Shown here piece after piece: positions 11,482 to 22,559 of a DNA stretch of 64,000 nt. The stretch is from assembly GCF_000003815.2 (NCBI RefSeq), contig NC_049980.1:10832623-10896622 (forward strand). The letters are read 5' to 3'. The notes beneath the pieces are model-generated. The model made no database searches and was not told the DNA's origin. It was given only the letters and a program-made list of their open reading frames with translations. The translations under genes and the position numbers were made by a program. Numbering within the stretch: position 1 is the first letter of the stretch; every line of letters starts with the position of its first letter. Source of the DNA: Branchiostoma floridae. Its lineage: Eukaryota; Chordata; Leptocardii; Amphioxiformes; Branchiostomatidae.

Positions 11482-14400
11482 CAAACACATTAAAACAACA
11501 CAGATGTGGTCCTTCTCAATTTACGAACCAAACTTATCAGAGGAAGTCAAAGCCACGATAGCAGACAGTATACGTCGATGAAGGTTAGACATCCAGATAT
11601 TAAGATATGCCAAAAAGCAGATACTCAAGCAACTGGATATGATTTAGAAACGGTCAGACGTTTCAGATAGCATGCACCATCGTTCGTCAGTGACAATGGA
11701 GTGATCTGGGAGAAATTGATATTTCATACCCTAACTATGAATGCAAAAGGGTCGAAGACAATTTTGGGTGTCGAATAGGAAACATAGTAAGACAAAGTCA
11801 AGCTGAATACAATTTTGGATTCGGATAGGAAACAAAGGTAAGGCAAGGTTGACGCCTAATAGCTGATAAATAATAATAAATAACAAAGAATAATAAACCA
11901 TTACTACTACTACTACTACTATGCAAATGGGGATCTAAATGACTCAATTACATCAACCTTAGTGGATGCAATCTGAAACGTCTGACCGTTTCCAAATCAT
12001 ATCTAGTTACTTGTAATGAGTAACTACTTTTTGGCAATACCTAGTATACCTTCTGGTTCCGTCGCACGTGACTCAAAAAACTTATAGTATCCTCCTCCCC
12101 GTACCAGACCATAGGGGATGTCGGTCTGTGCTGCTAGGTCCTCAAGGGAATTGATGGTTGGAGACATTCGATTCACCTGGAACAAATGCAAACTCTGAGC
12201 TGTTGTTGGTAGTAGATATACAATAGAAAGTGCTGTTCTATAAAAATAATTCCTACCATTTGAATGATGACGAATTCAAAAGAGAGTAAGAAAGGTGACG
12301 CTTTGGACTTATGAAACCTACATATCAAGATAAACTACAATGTACATAACAGCCATATAACATATAACAGGTTAGATTAAAAACAGTTGGGAAATTCCGA
12401 TCCCCTCTCATTGGAAACAGAAAAATGGTACTGCAAGTTGCACAGAATACGAAACGTTTAGTGTCGGTAATGATCTTTTGATCTGATTTGATACTTACCG
12501 GTCGACGAGGAAAACTGAAAACTGAATGTACAGTACGAAGTCTAATACTACTTTTGCGTTAGATGTATGTACGCATTACAGCATGCAACACCAGAGTCTG
12601 CCTTCCACAAGTCAACATTCTTGTTGCTGTTCACCTTGCAGTGCCTAGTGGCAGCCACATTTTCATTGTCATCCAACTGCTGTTTCTTTGTTTGTATTTC
12701 TAAGTTGTGAGGTTGCTAGCCCTGCCACCTTATAACATGCCTGCTACACCCTCTCGAACACGGGTCCCCATTTTACGTGTCCCTTTCGATAGATGTGTGC
12801 AGCCAAAACCGTCTGAGACGCCCTTTCCAAGCGTTTCCCAACAGACCATTACTGTCCCTCAGAGGACCATTATCAGATTCGAGCCATAATCCCCTTAAAT
12901 CCGTGCACTTCAGCTAAGTTGGCACATTTCTTGTGCCATTTAACATGCCAAGCCAAGGATCAATAAAGCTGACTCTAAATATGAATCTTAATCTAAGTAA
13001 TTACAAGCTGTGACCCACTATGTATCATTCCTCGTTGCGCGTTTCGTTATCAATAAGCTCTGGGCCATGTAATTCGGCGCCAAGCTATAGAAAAAGGTGG
13101 GTCGATAGATTTGGTACATCCATCTGATTTTAACACAGTACAACAAAAGACTCAGTTAAAAGTTGCTGTTCCAGACAGGTTACCTCTTCAGTGGTGCAAT
13201 CAATGTAATCAGGCCAACGGGATTAGTGGTATTATCAAACTTTGATTTGCAAACTATCATTGAGCGACACGATAACGGATCATTTTACAGGCTGTTTTGA
13301 AAATCGGGAAATAACGATATGCGTCTGTCTAACGTCAGTCACAGTAGGTATTCATTTCGCTAAGGAGATTCTGTGATTCAACTTTGACAAAACGCAAATG
13401 TCAAAAACGGCCTGGCGCTGTCTAAGAGCTTGATAAGCTGGTTTACGTTATTCGTCACCTGTTAAACTAATTTGAAGGCCTATGCCTTTGGCAATAGACA
13501 CAGAATGGCAAGCCGGGAACTTCAAATTTGCATCACATTAGGCATGCGCAATGTAAACCTTGAACTGGCTTATCAACACAACGCAATTAGTACAGAATGG
13601 CCAGCGGGGACTTTGACAAATCTATTAAGTCTGCATCACATTAGACATACAAAACGCAAACGTTGAGCTGACTTATCAACAGAAGACATATAGTACCGTC
13701 AGGGAGGCCGTGAGATTAGCTGTGTAAGTGGTGATGACGATCAGCGCGAAGAACCACCAGAACGCCACCAGGATCCTCACGGGAGGGGAGCGGGGGGCCG
13801 GCTCTCCGCCTGTAACACAGTAGTAATTAGAAGTGTTGTTATATAGTACATGCCTACACCATTGCAATACTATATCAAAGAATCATGTTAGCCCTTATTT
13901 TATGTTGATAAGGTTGTTAAGGTTTGTCCCATACCTCTGTTTTGTACTTTTTGTAATGGTTGTTGCCATACGTTGTATAATGTATAATTGTCGTGCAATA
14001 AAGTTCTTCTGTTATCTGCACATTACCATACATTACCACCGATAGAATTGTTGCGCAAACATCCGCATAACAAGGTCAATGTATCTGTACATCATTCCAA
14101 CATGTGAGATCAGATAATTCACACATGATCATTACTGTATTGTAAACCTTATAATGTATTTATGACATTTCGCTGTTCTGTATCTGTATGTAGTTTACTA
14201 GTTGTTGCCATACGTTGTATCCTTACGATTGGGGAGCAATAAAGTTCATTCATTCAATTCACAGCGGCGGGCAAAACAGCACAGCAATCAACATATTTCA
14301 ATTCCCTTCGGACAAGACCGTCCGTGACACCTAAATGCATGCACCATTTTAATGTCAAGGCAACAAAATTCAATTAGACCCATCTATATTGAAGAGAGTG

Positions 14401-17400
14401 TTTTATACTCCTTTGGGGTGTACAGCCTTGTAAGTCTTCACCTGTACTATTAGATTTTTTTTCAAGAAGTCATTAACTTTTCCTCTTCAGGGTCATTCTT
14501 TCTACTAACCTCTTGTGGTTGACGATATTGTGAACAGATATATAGCATAGGTTTAGAATGCTGAATTCCTCGAGGTATTCCGTAAAACGTTTTACAAGTT
14601 GTAGCAGGTATGTGACATGCTATTGTCGACCTCCTAAATTTAATCTTTTATACATGCCTGTTACGATGTCAAAAATACGATGTCAGACACAAATCGGCCA
14701 ACCTTTTCTCATTACGGACCACAGCGCCAGCCAGAAGCTGTTCTGAAGCGTGAACTTGTCGTCGTTGTCGTTCTGCGGATCCCCGACGTTTGACCTCAGC
14801 CTCCAGCGACTCACCAGGGATATGGAGGCGGAGATCACGAAGAATGCAACTGTCAACAGCAATAAAAGACATCAATCAACAAATGCTTGGCCTGAACAAT
14901 TCGAAAAGACTAATAGTTTCTATTAGGTCGTTGCACTTGGTGTCTGTAAAGATCATTTTGATTTGAGAATTGTTTGCGTGGAGAGAAAAGATCCTTTAGA
15001 AATAAGCGCCATAATGACTGATTTTTTAAGTTCAACTTCAACAGCTCGTATATTATATTTCTATTGTTTGTTTTGCTTGTTTTTACGTATCGACTATTTT
15101 CCTATTTGACAATTTGTGTTGGTTACGGCATGAACGTAAGTCAATGACTCGAGATTGTTCACGTTATTCACAATATATTGTTGATAAAACAACAGCAGCA
15201 AAAAACGTAACTGCGAGTGAAAGACACAGTTACTAAATGAACTTGATTTTCTCTCAGTTGTATAGTTTGCAATGTACATATTATGTTTTGTATGTATGTA
15301 ATGTTGTGCGTGTATTAATGTATTTTATGTAGACCACTGGAAGAATAGCTGGCAACATAATGTTGTAATAGCTAAAAGTAGATCTGAATTAAGTCAAAGA
15401 AGAAAGAAGCCAAGCCTAATGTGTGGACTTAACCGTCGTTGTATCTAAATTTAGTTGACAGTATACATGTAAATATTGTACCGGTATATACTCAGGCAGT
15501 CGAGAGATCATACCTATATCACATATTGTTCCACTCACCCATGATAGCTAACCACACCTCCGTCCTGAAAGGTTTGACAAAGGCGAAGTAGCCCATTTGA
15601 TTGAGCTCAGGCGCTTTGGTAACCATCCCGACCCCGGAGTGCATGAAGGGGGTGGTGAAGTCCACCACCATCTGACGGTCTGGACTCACACTCAGCGGCG
15701 AAAGGGAGAAGTCCGCATTCTGTACAAACAACACAGCCTTCAGAAATGTGCTCAAAGGTGCCTCTAGACCTCCTAGGAATCTCAGTTGACAGACAGGAAG
15801 GCTTGCAGGCTTGTTCTTTCTATGTCTGTTTTTCCTTATTGGCTTTCCAAAGAAAGAAATTCAATGATGAAAATCATTATTCCATTCCCTCTTTCTTAGT
15901 AAATTCGCTGCTTTGCTCTAACCTTTACCTTAATGAAAAAGCTTTACTTGAAGTTTAAAAATCTATAAGTAGGTCTAGTCAGGATGTCGCGATAGAGACC
16001 AACAAAAGAATTACTTGTGACATGGCATTTATCATTGGGATCTCAGTTGACAGACAGATATGCTTATAGGCTTGTTTTTCTGTGTTTGTTTTTCCTTATT
16101 TGCTTTCCAAAGAAAAAGTTCAACATATAGAAATTTATATTGTATATATAGAAAATTATTGTCCCTTTTAACTTCATTCGCTGCTTTGCTGTAAACTTTC
16201 GCCATAATGAAAAATCTTTACTTGAAGTTTAAAAATCTATAAGTAGGTCAGGATGTCGCCATAGAGACCAACAAAAGAATGACTTGTGACAAGGCGATAA
16301 TTTATAATTGGCATTCCGCTGATAGGCAGACAGGCTGCAGGTAGTTTACAGATTGTATGATTGGCTTGGAACAAGATTAGAATACTGGCATTATTACGTT
16401 ATGAATGAGGCACGAAACAAGGCTTGACAGCACCACCATCAATTTTCAAAGTAGAAGATTTGTTAACATGAGCTTCTAAAGAACAAAAACGAATTATTGT
16501 TCTCGCAGTGCAGATGGGAACTTGGCACACAGTGTAAGAAAAACAGCCAAATCAAATAGAAACCGAGAACGAGTCACTAGAAAAGTTTCAAAATGTAATT
16601 ATCATCTGAACTGTGAGATGGTGAGATAAACGTAGCAAGCAAAGTTTGCTAATTGTTAAGTTCTAGAGTTAAACTGTCAGATACAATCAATGACTCCATC
16701 ATTTGTTTGTTCGGCACGTATGTGATAGTTAAAGGCTTCTTCTCTTGACCTACATGACATGTAACAGGCACTGGCATTGACGGATCGCTGTCTTCTCATT
16801 TTACTACTGGTACAACTCTGCAACTATATTGAATTAGGGAAGACTTTTTGCAGCACGATGATAATGTAACTTATGATCCACTGCTCACTGAGTCATGTGT
16901 TCTATCTGCATAACGTGACGTCACGACAGCAGTGGATTGTTCATCCCTTGGCAAAGACTGGTCCTGTTCAGTTGAAAATTTGGCTGATTCTAATTTTTGT
17001 GTTGGATATTACAGTTCAACTAGTTCAAGAATGACTTCTACCAACACAGATGAAATTTCAAGTTATAACGCAATGTTATTAGGTGTTATGAATATTGCAT
17101 CAGTTTCCTGGTAAACCAGTGATATTAGTTAGACAGTTAGCTACACTGACCCCATTCAGAATTTCCCGGATCTGCCCGGTCCAGTTGCCGCTCTTCTTCT
17201 TCACTCCGAACCCGCGCACATCGTACATCTCGTAGTCGAAGCCGAGATATCGCGAGAGTTCGGTCACCATGTCCACGCAGAAGCCGTAGTACTCAGTTTC
17301 ATTGTTGTCGCCAAGACGTTTCATCGTGAACGGAGCTCTCTGGAGATGAATGAATGAACACCCGTAAATAGTTTCATCAGGTTTTACTCATATAGTGAAC

Positions 17401-18516
17401 ACAACCAAAGTCAAAGTCATTTCCAACATGTCGATGTCTGTCAGACACCATCATCAGGGTTAGAATGACTGATGGTGGTGTCTGATGATGCTGATGCTAA
17501 TATTTTCTGACAGACATCGAACGTTGGAAGTAAGTAGCACTTTGGTTGTGTTTGAAGACATTTACTATATGAATAAATTAAGAAACCTTTTTGTTTACAT
17601 AACCTGGATAGACGTCAAAGTCGTATAGAAATGAATGCAATCAACACCTAGATTTTGTGTGTATATAATATGAAAGAAAACCTGAAATGATGACGATGCT
17701 TCTTGATACAAGCAACTATTGGCGCTTACGTCTGAAAGCGGTAATCATCTATCTTTTCTCGTTGTATTAATCCTTAGCAATTACTATTGGATTAAATCAT
17801 GTCTGTAGACTTAAGCCTGTCTGGTTCAATCTTCGATGGGATGACGTGAATGGAGCTGACCCATATTCTAGGTAAAGGACACGTGCTAATCAAAAGGTCA
17901 TTCGTGTCCATGCCACACAAGGTGACCATGCTGTGCATAGGGGCATAAGGTCGCATTTTACCAATATCTAAGCAAACTTCCGGCGGCGGCAAAAATCATT
18001 GTGTCTTCGAAAAAGATATCCATGCGCCAAGACCATATACATTGGCCACAGAGGGAAAGGCCCAGTGCTGGGGACCAGAAACATGAGAAACATCTGCTTG
18101 GAAATTAGCATTTTATTGAACTCTATTTAGAGATCCGTCAAGAGGTACGCATACATTTTTTCAAGTGTATCACGGTTTGGTATATACCCAAGGGGTTATC
18201 ACTTGTATTTGGGGGCCCAAAATCACCCCGGTCTCTGACTAAAAGAGGTTCATATCTTACGCAAAGACAGAAACCATTACGATCTAGCCCCACCGCTCTC
18301 ACTTTCGGCTTTGGGATTAACAACATACCTCCACCGTCACTATACGTAAGGTCCTGTTGAAGATGTCGCTCGAGAGATGTCCAAGTTGTTCCATCATGTC
18401 CTTCAGCATCGTGCCCATGATGGTGGTCTCTTTATAGGCGTAGCCCTCTCTGTGTGGACCCGATGGCAAGGTGACTGTTCCGCTCAAAGCCCACGGTCCT
18501 GTTGTTGGGACGACCT
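8809..18516 (-). CDS. Ionotropic glutamate receptor, ligand-binding domain to C-terminus (5' part missing)
   Basis: Ten exons with matching phases: 18329-18516, 17151-17339, 15539-15719, 14703-14849, 13697-13809, 12050-12176, 11065-11163, 10357-10513, 9495-9744 and 8809-8937 (stop). They encode about 525 residues of a plasma-membrane ligand-gated cation channel. In order: the end of the pre-S1 region (TLRIVTVE), S1 (RAPFTMKRLG, GFCVDMVTELSRYLGFDYE, then DRQMVVDF with the agonist-carboxylate arginine), M1 (VWLAIMVAFFVISASISLV), the pore loop (QNSFWLALWSVMRKG), M3 with TYTANLTASLT, S2 (VNRMSPTINSLEDLA ... GYGIPTKKGSPLAEALTLG), M4 (FAGVFMVLGAGILLAVIV) and a 42-residue tail ending CPTAS. No amino-terminal-domain exon was recognised upstream. 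It is not a clear AMPA, kainate or NMDA subunit; a lineage such as the amphioxus Epsilon group is plausible. Confidence 0.93.
9090..9400. repeat. Dispersed repeat, copy 1 (relative of 32490-32850)
   Basis: It shares a series of words in the same order with the 32.5 kb copy: attcctgtat, tagtgtagt, cttctgcaactatagtcat-like text, gctagtgtcac, ctacaacaca, and the block gcgctgatgtcatccata followed by acttgctgtgg. Part of the last block recurs near 41680. Probably a non-autonomous transposable element lying in the glutamate-receptor intron just downstream of M4. Confidence 0.65.
10691..10947. mobile_element. MITE-like element with ~50-bp terminal inverted repeats
   Basis: Left arm 10691-10741 and right arm about 10899-10947 are inverted copies. 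The outer aggtgcactctcac matches gtgagagtgcacct, and gtcactgcgggg near the inner end of the left arm matches ccctgcagtgac. The centre is AT-rich and non-coding. It lies in a glutamate-receptor intron between the exons at 10357-10513 and 11065-11163. Confidence 0.75.
11404..11481. repeat. (CAGA)n microsatellite
   Basis: A G-rich start is followed by about seventeen CAGA-type tetranucleotides, with ggca and gata variants. It lies in a glutamate-receptor intron. The open frames it creates (poly-TDRQ or CLSVCLSV) are artefacts of the repeat. Confidence 0.95.
13962..14258 (+). repeat. Two retroposon 3' ends (caataaagtt type)
   Basis: The segment ggttgttgccatacgttgtat ending gtgcaataaagttcttct (to about 14012) recurs at 14197-14258, ending gagcaataaagttcattcattca. 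A similar tail (ccatgtacaaatgtcgtgcaataattcattaattcat) is at 59887-59936. The form fits 3' tails of LINE- or SINE-type elements with a short tandem tail repeat. The family is not identified. Confidence 0.5.
15780..16310. repeat. Tandem duplication, ~261-bp unit, two copies
   Basis: The block starting tctcagttgacagacag at 15780 recurs from 16041. Shared words follow in order: tgctttgct, acttgaagtttaaaaatct, ataagtaggtc, aggatgtcgc and agagaccaacaaaagaat. A short start of a third copy follows near 16310. It is intronic, in the glutamate-receptor gene. Confidence 0.85.
17383..17578. mobile_element. MITE-like inverted-repeat element in an intron
   Basis: Most of the element is a long imperfect hairpin. 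Outer arms carry tcatatagt and acaaccaaagt on the left, actttggttgtg and actatatga on the right. Inner arms carry cgatgtctgtcag and ctgacagacatcg. No coding potential. It lies 44 nt upstream of the glutamate-receptor exon at 17151-17339. Confidence 0.75.
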
Positions 18517-19693
18517 CTGTGTATGGGCATTACATATTGGGAAGTGATTCAAGATCCAGTAATAGTCAATTGCTTCATCTGATAGCTCGTGCCACATTTG
18601 TATGATAAAAGATATTATGATCAACACAAGAACAACAACAAAGTTCTATGAGTCGGCTCAGCCTAGTGATAAAGTAGAATAAGGAAATTGAGCTGCCGCA
18701 AGATGACAAATAGGCTTCCCATAGATGGAATCAATAATATTGATTTAGGCCAAGATGCCTACACCCGACATAAGGCCTCTTGTTTTCTATAGATCAGACG
18801 AAATCTTGTTAGGATTTAGCGGTCTCGATCGTTATCAGGGACTTGCCACTTCCATCATCAAATGTCGAGTTTGAATGGCTCTTAATAGCTTTAAATAGCT
18901 AATGATCGTTAGAGATAAGAGGCACACGGCAGAACACAAACAGAACCCGATGCGGACAGGTGATTCAGAACCCGATCGGTATTCAGGTGACCAAGGCGAA
19001 GTGAAGGCCAGGGTTATTTGTGGTCAAATTGCGTGGAGGTGGGAGGTTACTGTCAAGACATCAATAAACCTACACAACACAGCATCCAGCATGCGTGTAC
19101 TCATAAACCATATTGGAAAGTGCAATTCCGAGAGGAATGGAAAATTTTTCGATTCCATATCTATGACAGGGGATCAGGAAGGCAAAGAAACTCATGATCA
19201 GCACTGATGTTACTGTAAGATGTTCATGGAAAATGTTCGTGGACAATTCTCACGACTGGGAGATGCTCTCTTTGTTGAATTGCTCTGTCCTCTTGGCCCC
19301 TGATTTGTAACACACACAATGACTTCTCAATCATAGCTTCGATTAACTAACTCCAGTCTTTGTCAGGAATGAGCAATATATCCCACTTCTGTAACATCAC
19401 GTTATGTAGGTGCAGGAAAGAGGGAAAGCTGATATATTACTGAAACTGTCGTACGTTTTGCGGCGTTGCTGCTTCCGATTGATTTGACAGATGAACTAGA
19501 GCGCTGAACTAAAAAAAGGAATCGTTTTACGCTTTGTGTCTTTTGCCGTCCCTTTCAATCATACTTGTATGTTCAGTTGCATGGTATCCCAATCATTTAG
19601 TCAAAGGTAACACAAATTCAAGTTAGGAAGCAGCGTCGCCGCCAACGTGACACAGCTTCAGTTAGGAAGGGTTAAGTCAAGTCTTTGTGTTGT
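18517..19693. other. Non-coding stretch between receptor exon and LINE
   Basis: No exon with family signature on either strand. A 101-codon plus-strand frame at 18902-19207 has no recognisable domain or splice context and is treated as chance. Confidence 0.5.
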
Positions 19694-19709
19694 AAGTTAC
19701 AATTAAGTT
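19694..19709. repeat. LINE target-site duplication, 3' copy
   Basis: The 16-mer aagttacaattaagtt sits directly beside the poly(T) tract (poly(A) on the element strand) and is identical to 24990-25005 at the other end of the element. Confidence 0.93.
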
Positions 19710-19841
19710 GTTTTTTTTTTGTTTTTTTTTTAACATAATCTTTATTCATTTTTGAAAAAAAAGACACAACAATACAAAATGGATATACAAAAAGCAACCT
19801 AAGCCAGGAAGGACAATTTGCATTTTCCCAACTAAATTAAT

Positions 19842-22559
19842 TTAACAGTGCATAACCAATATGTCCCACTTTAACAAGTGTTTCTCAATCTTCTGTAAGT
19901 TTTGAGCAATGATGTACTCAACTTTGTAATAATAATGTACATAGGCTAAAAAGCCATCTATTGTAGGAATTTTTAAATGTCTACATTTAAAGATATACAC
20001 CTTAGCAATTAATAACAATGTGTTCAGAATGATAGGATAGCCTAAAGAACCAAATAAAATAATCCTACTTGTAAATCTAAATACCATGTTCATATGCTTT
20101 CTGATCCAGTTTTCTACATCGCCCCAAAATTTTACAAGAAAAGAACATTGACAAAAGATGTGGACGGGAGTTTCCTCCTCAGTCTTACAATAAGAACAAA
20201 GTGTATTTTCTGATAATTTCCATTTATAAAGCTTATTCTTAAGAGCAAGAAAATTATGCAACAACTTAAATTGAAAGGATCTTAAATAGGAGTCAATAGT
20301 TGTTTTATAGGTCAAACTATACACTACATCCCATTGTATCTGGTCATTAAACAATTCTGTCCAATATTCCTGGGCTTTACAATGGAAGTCAACACATTTC
20401 CTTTCAACTAAGTAAAAACGGTACAATTCCTTGTTTATCTTAAGTCCTTTTATCCACTTGGAATATTTTGTAACAGGCATAATAGCTGTTTCACATAAAG
20501 GAATACCTTGAATACTTTGTTTCCATTTAAAGGGGATACTGGATAACAATTGTATGAATTTAAGCTCATCACAAATCCTTCCATATTTACCAATAAATGA
20601 TCTGTATGTCATAAAGTATCCATCAGTGTTCAATAAATCATTAACAAACAAAATTCCTCTTTGGCTAAAGGCTTCCCAGAAAAAAGGTAGTCTATCAATA
20701 AGTATATTGGAATTGAACCAGAGAAATTGTCTCAAGTATTCAGACATATTATCAAGAGGTTTTTTCTGGGCCTTCAGCCAGGCTAACATCACCTCTTCAA
20801 AGAAAGTACTTAAATATGAATGTTTAGAAACAACATTGTGAAAATGTGCTTCGGTAAGTTGTAAGAATGGAAAAATATCATAGTTAAAGTGTATACAATG
20901 ATTTAACATCTTCCTACAAAACCAGCTTTTGTTCAAATACATTCTAGGTACCCATGCTGCCTTAAGTGCAGCATTAAAGGCTTCTAAATTGATCAGTTTT
21001 AATCCACCATATTCATACATATTATAAACTATATTCCTTTTGACACGTTCTGGCCCTCCTGACCAAAGAAACTTAAATACTTTTTTCTCATAAGTCTGAA
21101 AAAACTCAGCATCTGGAGAGGGCAGTGACATGAATAAGTATGTAAACTGAGATACAACCAAAGTATTTATCAGTGTCACTTTGCCATACAGGGTAAGAGT
21201 CTTTCCTTTCCAAGGCTGGAGTATCCTATCTACTTTTTGTAGTTTTCTACTGAAATTATCAGAAATCAAAGTGTTCATATCTTGGGGAATGTGAATTCCC
21301 AAAAGGTCAGCTGGACCATCTGACCACTTAACAGGAAAAGTACATGGTAACTGAAAACCAGTGTCCTTCAGTGGACCCATTCTTAAGATTATACATTTGT
21401 CAAAATTTGGCACAAGCCCAGAAATATTTGAGAAGTTTTTTAACTCTAAACATAATGTTTCCAATGTTGTAAGAACAGGTTTGAGGAAAAAATTTGTATC
21501 ATCCGCAAATTGAGACAATTTGCATGGCTCTTTTCGGCACACCAATCCTTCAATATTTTCATTTGCTCGCACTCTAATGGACAACAATTCTACTGATAAA
21601 ACAAACAAATAGGGCGATAATGGACAACCTTGTCTTAGCCCCCGGAGAAGCCTAAAGGGCTCTGATAAATAACCTTGGTTACTTATCCTACTAGTAATCA
21701 TTGTATACATAATGGTTACCCACTGTAATAAAGATTTACCAAACCCAAACTTTTTCAGAGCTTCTAACACAAAATCTATTCTAATTTTGTCAAACGCCTT
21801 TTCAAAATCAGTTATAAAGATAAGTCCTTCAATATTATCCTTTTCACAAAATTCAATAATTTCCAATACTTTTCGAATGTTATCACTTATAGATCTACCA
21901 GACAAAAATCCAGTCTGATCCATATGTATAATACTAGATATTACTTTCTTAATTCTAAGCGCGATACATTTTGATAAGATTCTTGTGTCGCAAGGCAACA
22001 AAGTAAGAGGGCGCCAATTTTTTAAATATACTGGGTTTTTGTCAGTTCCTGTTGCATCTTGTTTCAAGAGTAGCGAAATAATGCCAACTTTTTGCGTTTC
22101 TGACAGTTGTCCTAAATCATACACCTTATTAAAGCAATCCAACATAGGCTGCTTTAATAGATAAAAAAATTCTTTATAAACTTCCACAGTAATCCCATCA
22201 ACCCTGGGTGATTTCCCTTTCTTAAAAGTTGAGATTGAATCCCAGAGTTCTTTTACTTTTATCCTACCTTCACATATTTCAGACTGTTGTTTAGTTAAAG
22301 TAGGTATGTTACCCTCTACAAAAAACATGTTATACTCTTTCTCTTCCTTCAAGGGTTTCTTAACATCTTCAAAGGAATAAAGCGAAGAGTAGAATTTTAC
22401 TTCCTCGCACAATATATCAGAAGGATTAGTTACAAATTTGTCATCCTGCAACACAATCTTAGTGACATTCTTTTTAGTTTTGTTTCGGTTTAGCAGGCTA
22501 AAGAAATATTTAGTGGGTTTTTCACCTAGCTTCATCCATGTTGCGCGAGAATGTAACAT
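19842..22559 (-). CDS. LINE ORF2, reverse transcriptase part
   Basis: 905 codons. The early GEKPTKYFFSL motif is the usual start of the RT region in L1-like proteins. RT landmarks: NWRPLTLLPCDTRILSK, a catalytic aspartate in FITDFEKAFDKI (about residue 251), GLRQGCPLSPYLF, and the catalytic LSQFADDTNFF (FADD at 351-354). The C-terminal CSYCKTEEETPVHIFCQC is the cysteine-histidine motif seen at the end of L1/Tx1 ORF2. The natural protein should be continuous with the endonuclease frame; here the two overlap by 38 nt in different frames (one-nucleotide offset in an A-rich tract near 22555-22580). The methionine at 22559 is therefore probably not the true start. Confidence 0.95.
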   Translation of the reverse strand: MLHSRATWMKLGEKPTKYFFSLLNRNKTKKNVTKIVLQDDKFVTNPSDILCEEVKFYSSLYSFEDVKKPLKEEKEYNMFFVEGNIPTLTKQQSEICEGRIKVKELWDSISTFKKGKSPRVDGITVEVYKEFFYLLKQPMLDCFNKVYDLGQLSETQKVGIISLLLKQDATGTDKNPVYLKNWRPLTLLPCDTRILSKCIALRIKKVISSIIHMDQTGFLSGRSISDNIRKVLEIIEFCEKDNIEGLIFITDFEKAFDKIRIDFVLEALKKFGFGKSLLQWVTIMYTMITSRISNQGYLSEPFRLLRGLRQGCPLSPYLFVLSVELLSIRVRANENIEGLVCRKEPCKLSQFADDTNFFLKPVLTTLETLCLELKNFSNISGLVPNFDKCIILRMGPLKDTGFQLPCTFPVKWSDGPADLLGIHIPQDMNTLISDNFSRKLQKVDRILQPWKGKTLTLYGKVTLINTLVVSQFTYLFMSLPSPDAEFFQTYEKKVFKFLWSGGPERVKRNIVYNMYEYGGLKLINLEAFNAALKAAWVPRMYLNKSWFCRKMLNHCIHFNYDIFPFLQLTEAHFHNVVSKHSYLSTFFEEVMLAWLKAQKKPLDNMSEYLRQFLWFNSNILIDRLPFFWEAFSQRGILFVNDLLNTDGYFMTYRSFIGKYGRICDELKFIQLLSSIPFKWKQSIQGIPLCETAIMPVTKYSKWIKGLKINKELYRFYLVERKCVDFHCKAQEYWTELFNDQIQWDVVYSLTYKTTIDSYLRSFQFKLLHNFLALKNKLYKWKLSENTLCSYCKTEEETPVHIFCQCSFLVKFWGDVENWIRKHMNMVFRFTSRIILFGSLGYPIILNTLLLIAKVYIFKCRHLKIPTIDGFLAYVHYYYKVEYIIAQNLQKIEKHLLKWDILVMHC

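Noticed and set aside
11269..11490. Open frames rich in TDRQ or CLSVCLSV
   Set aside because: They are translations of the CAGA microsatellite.
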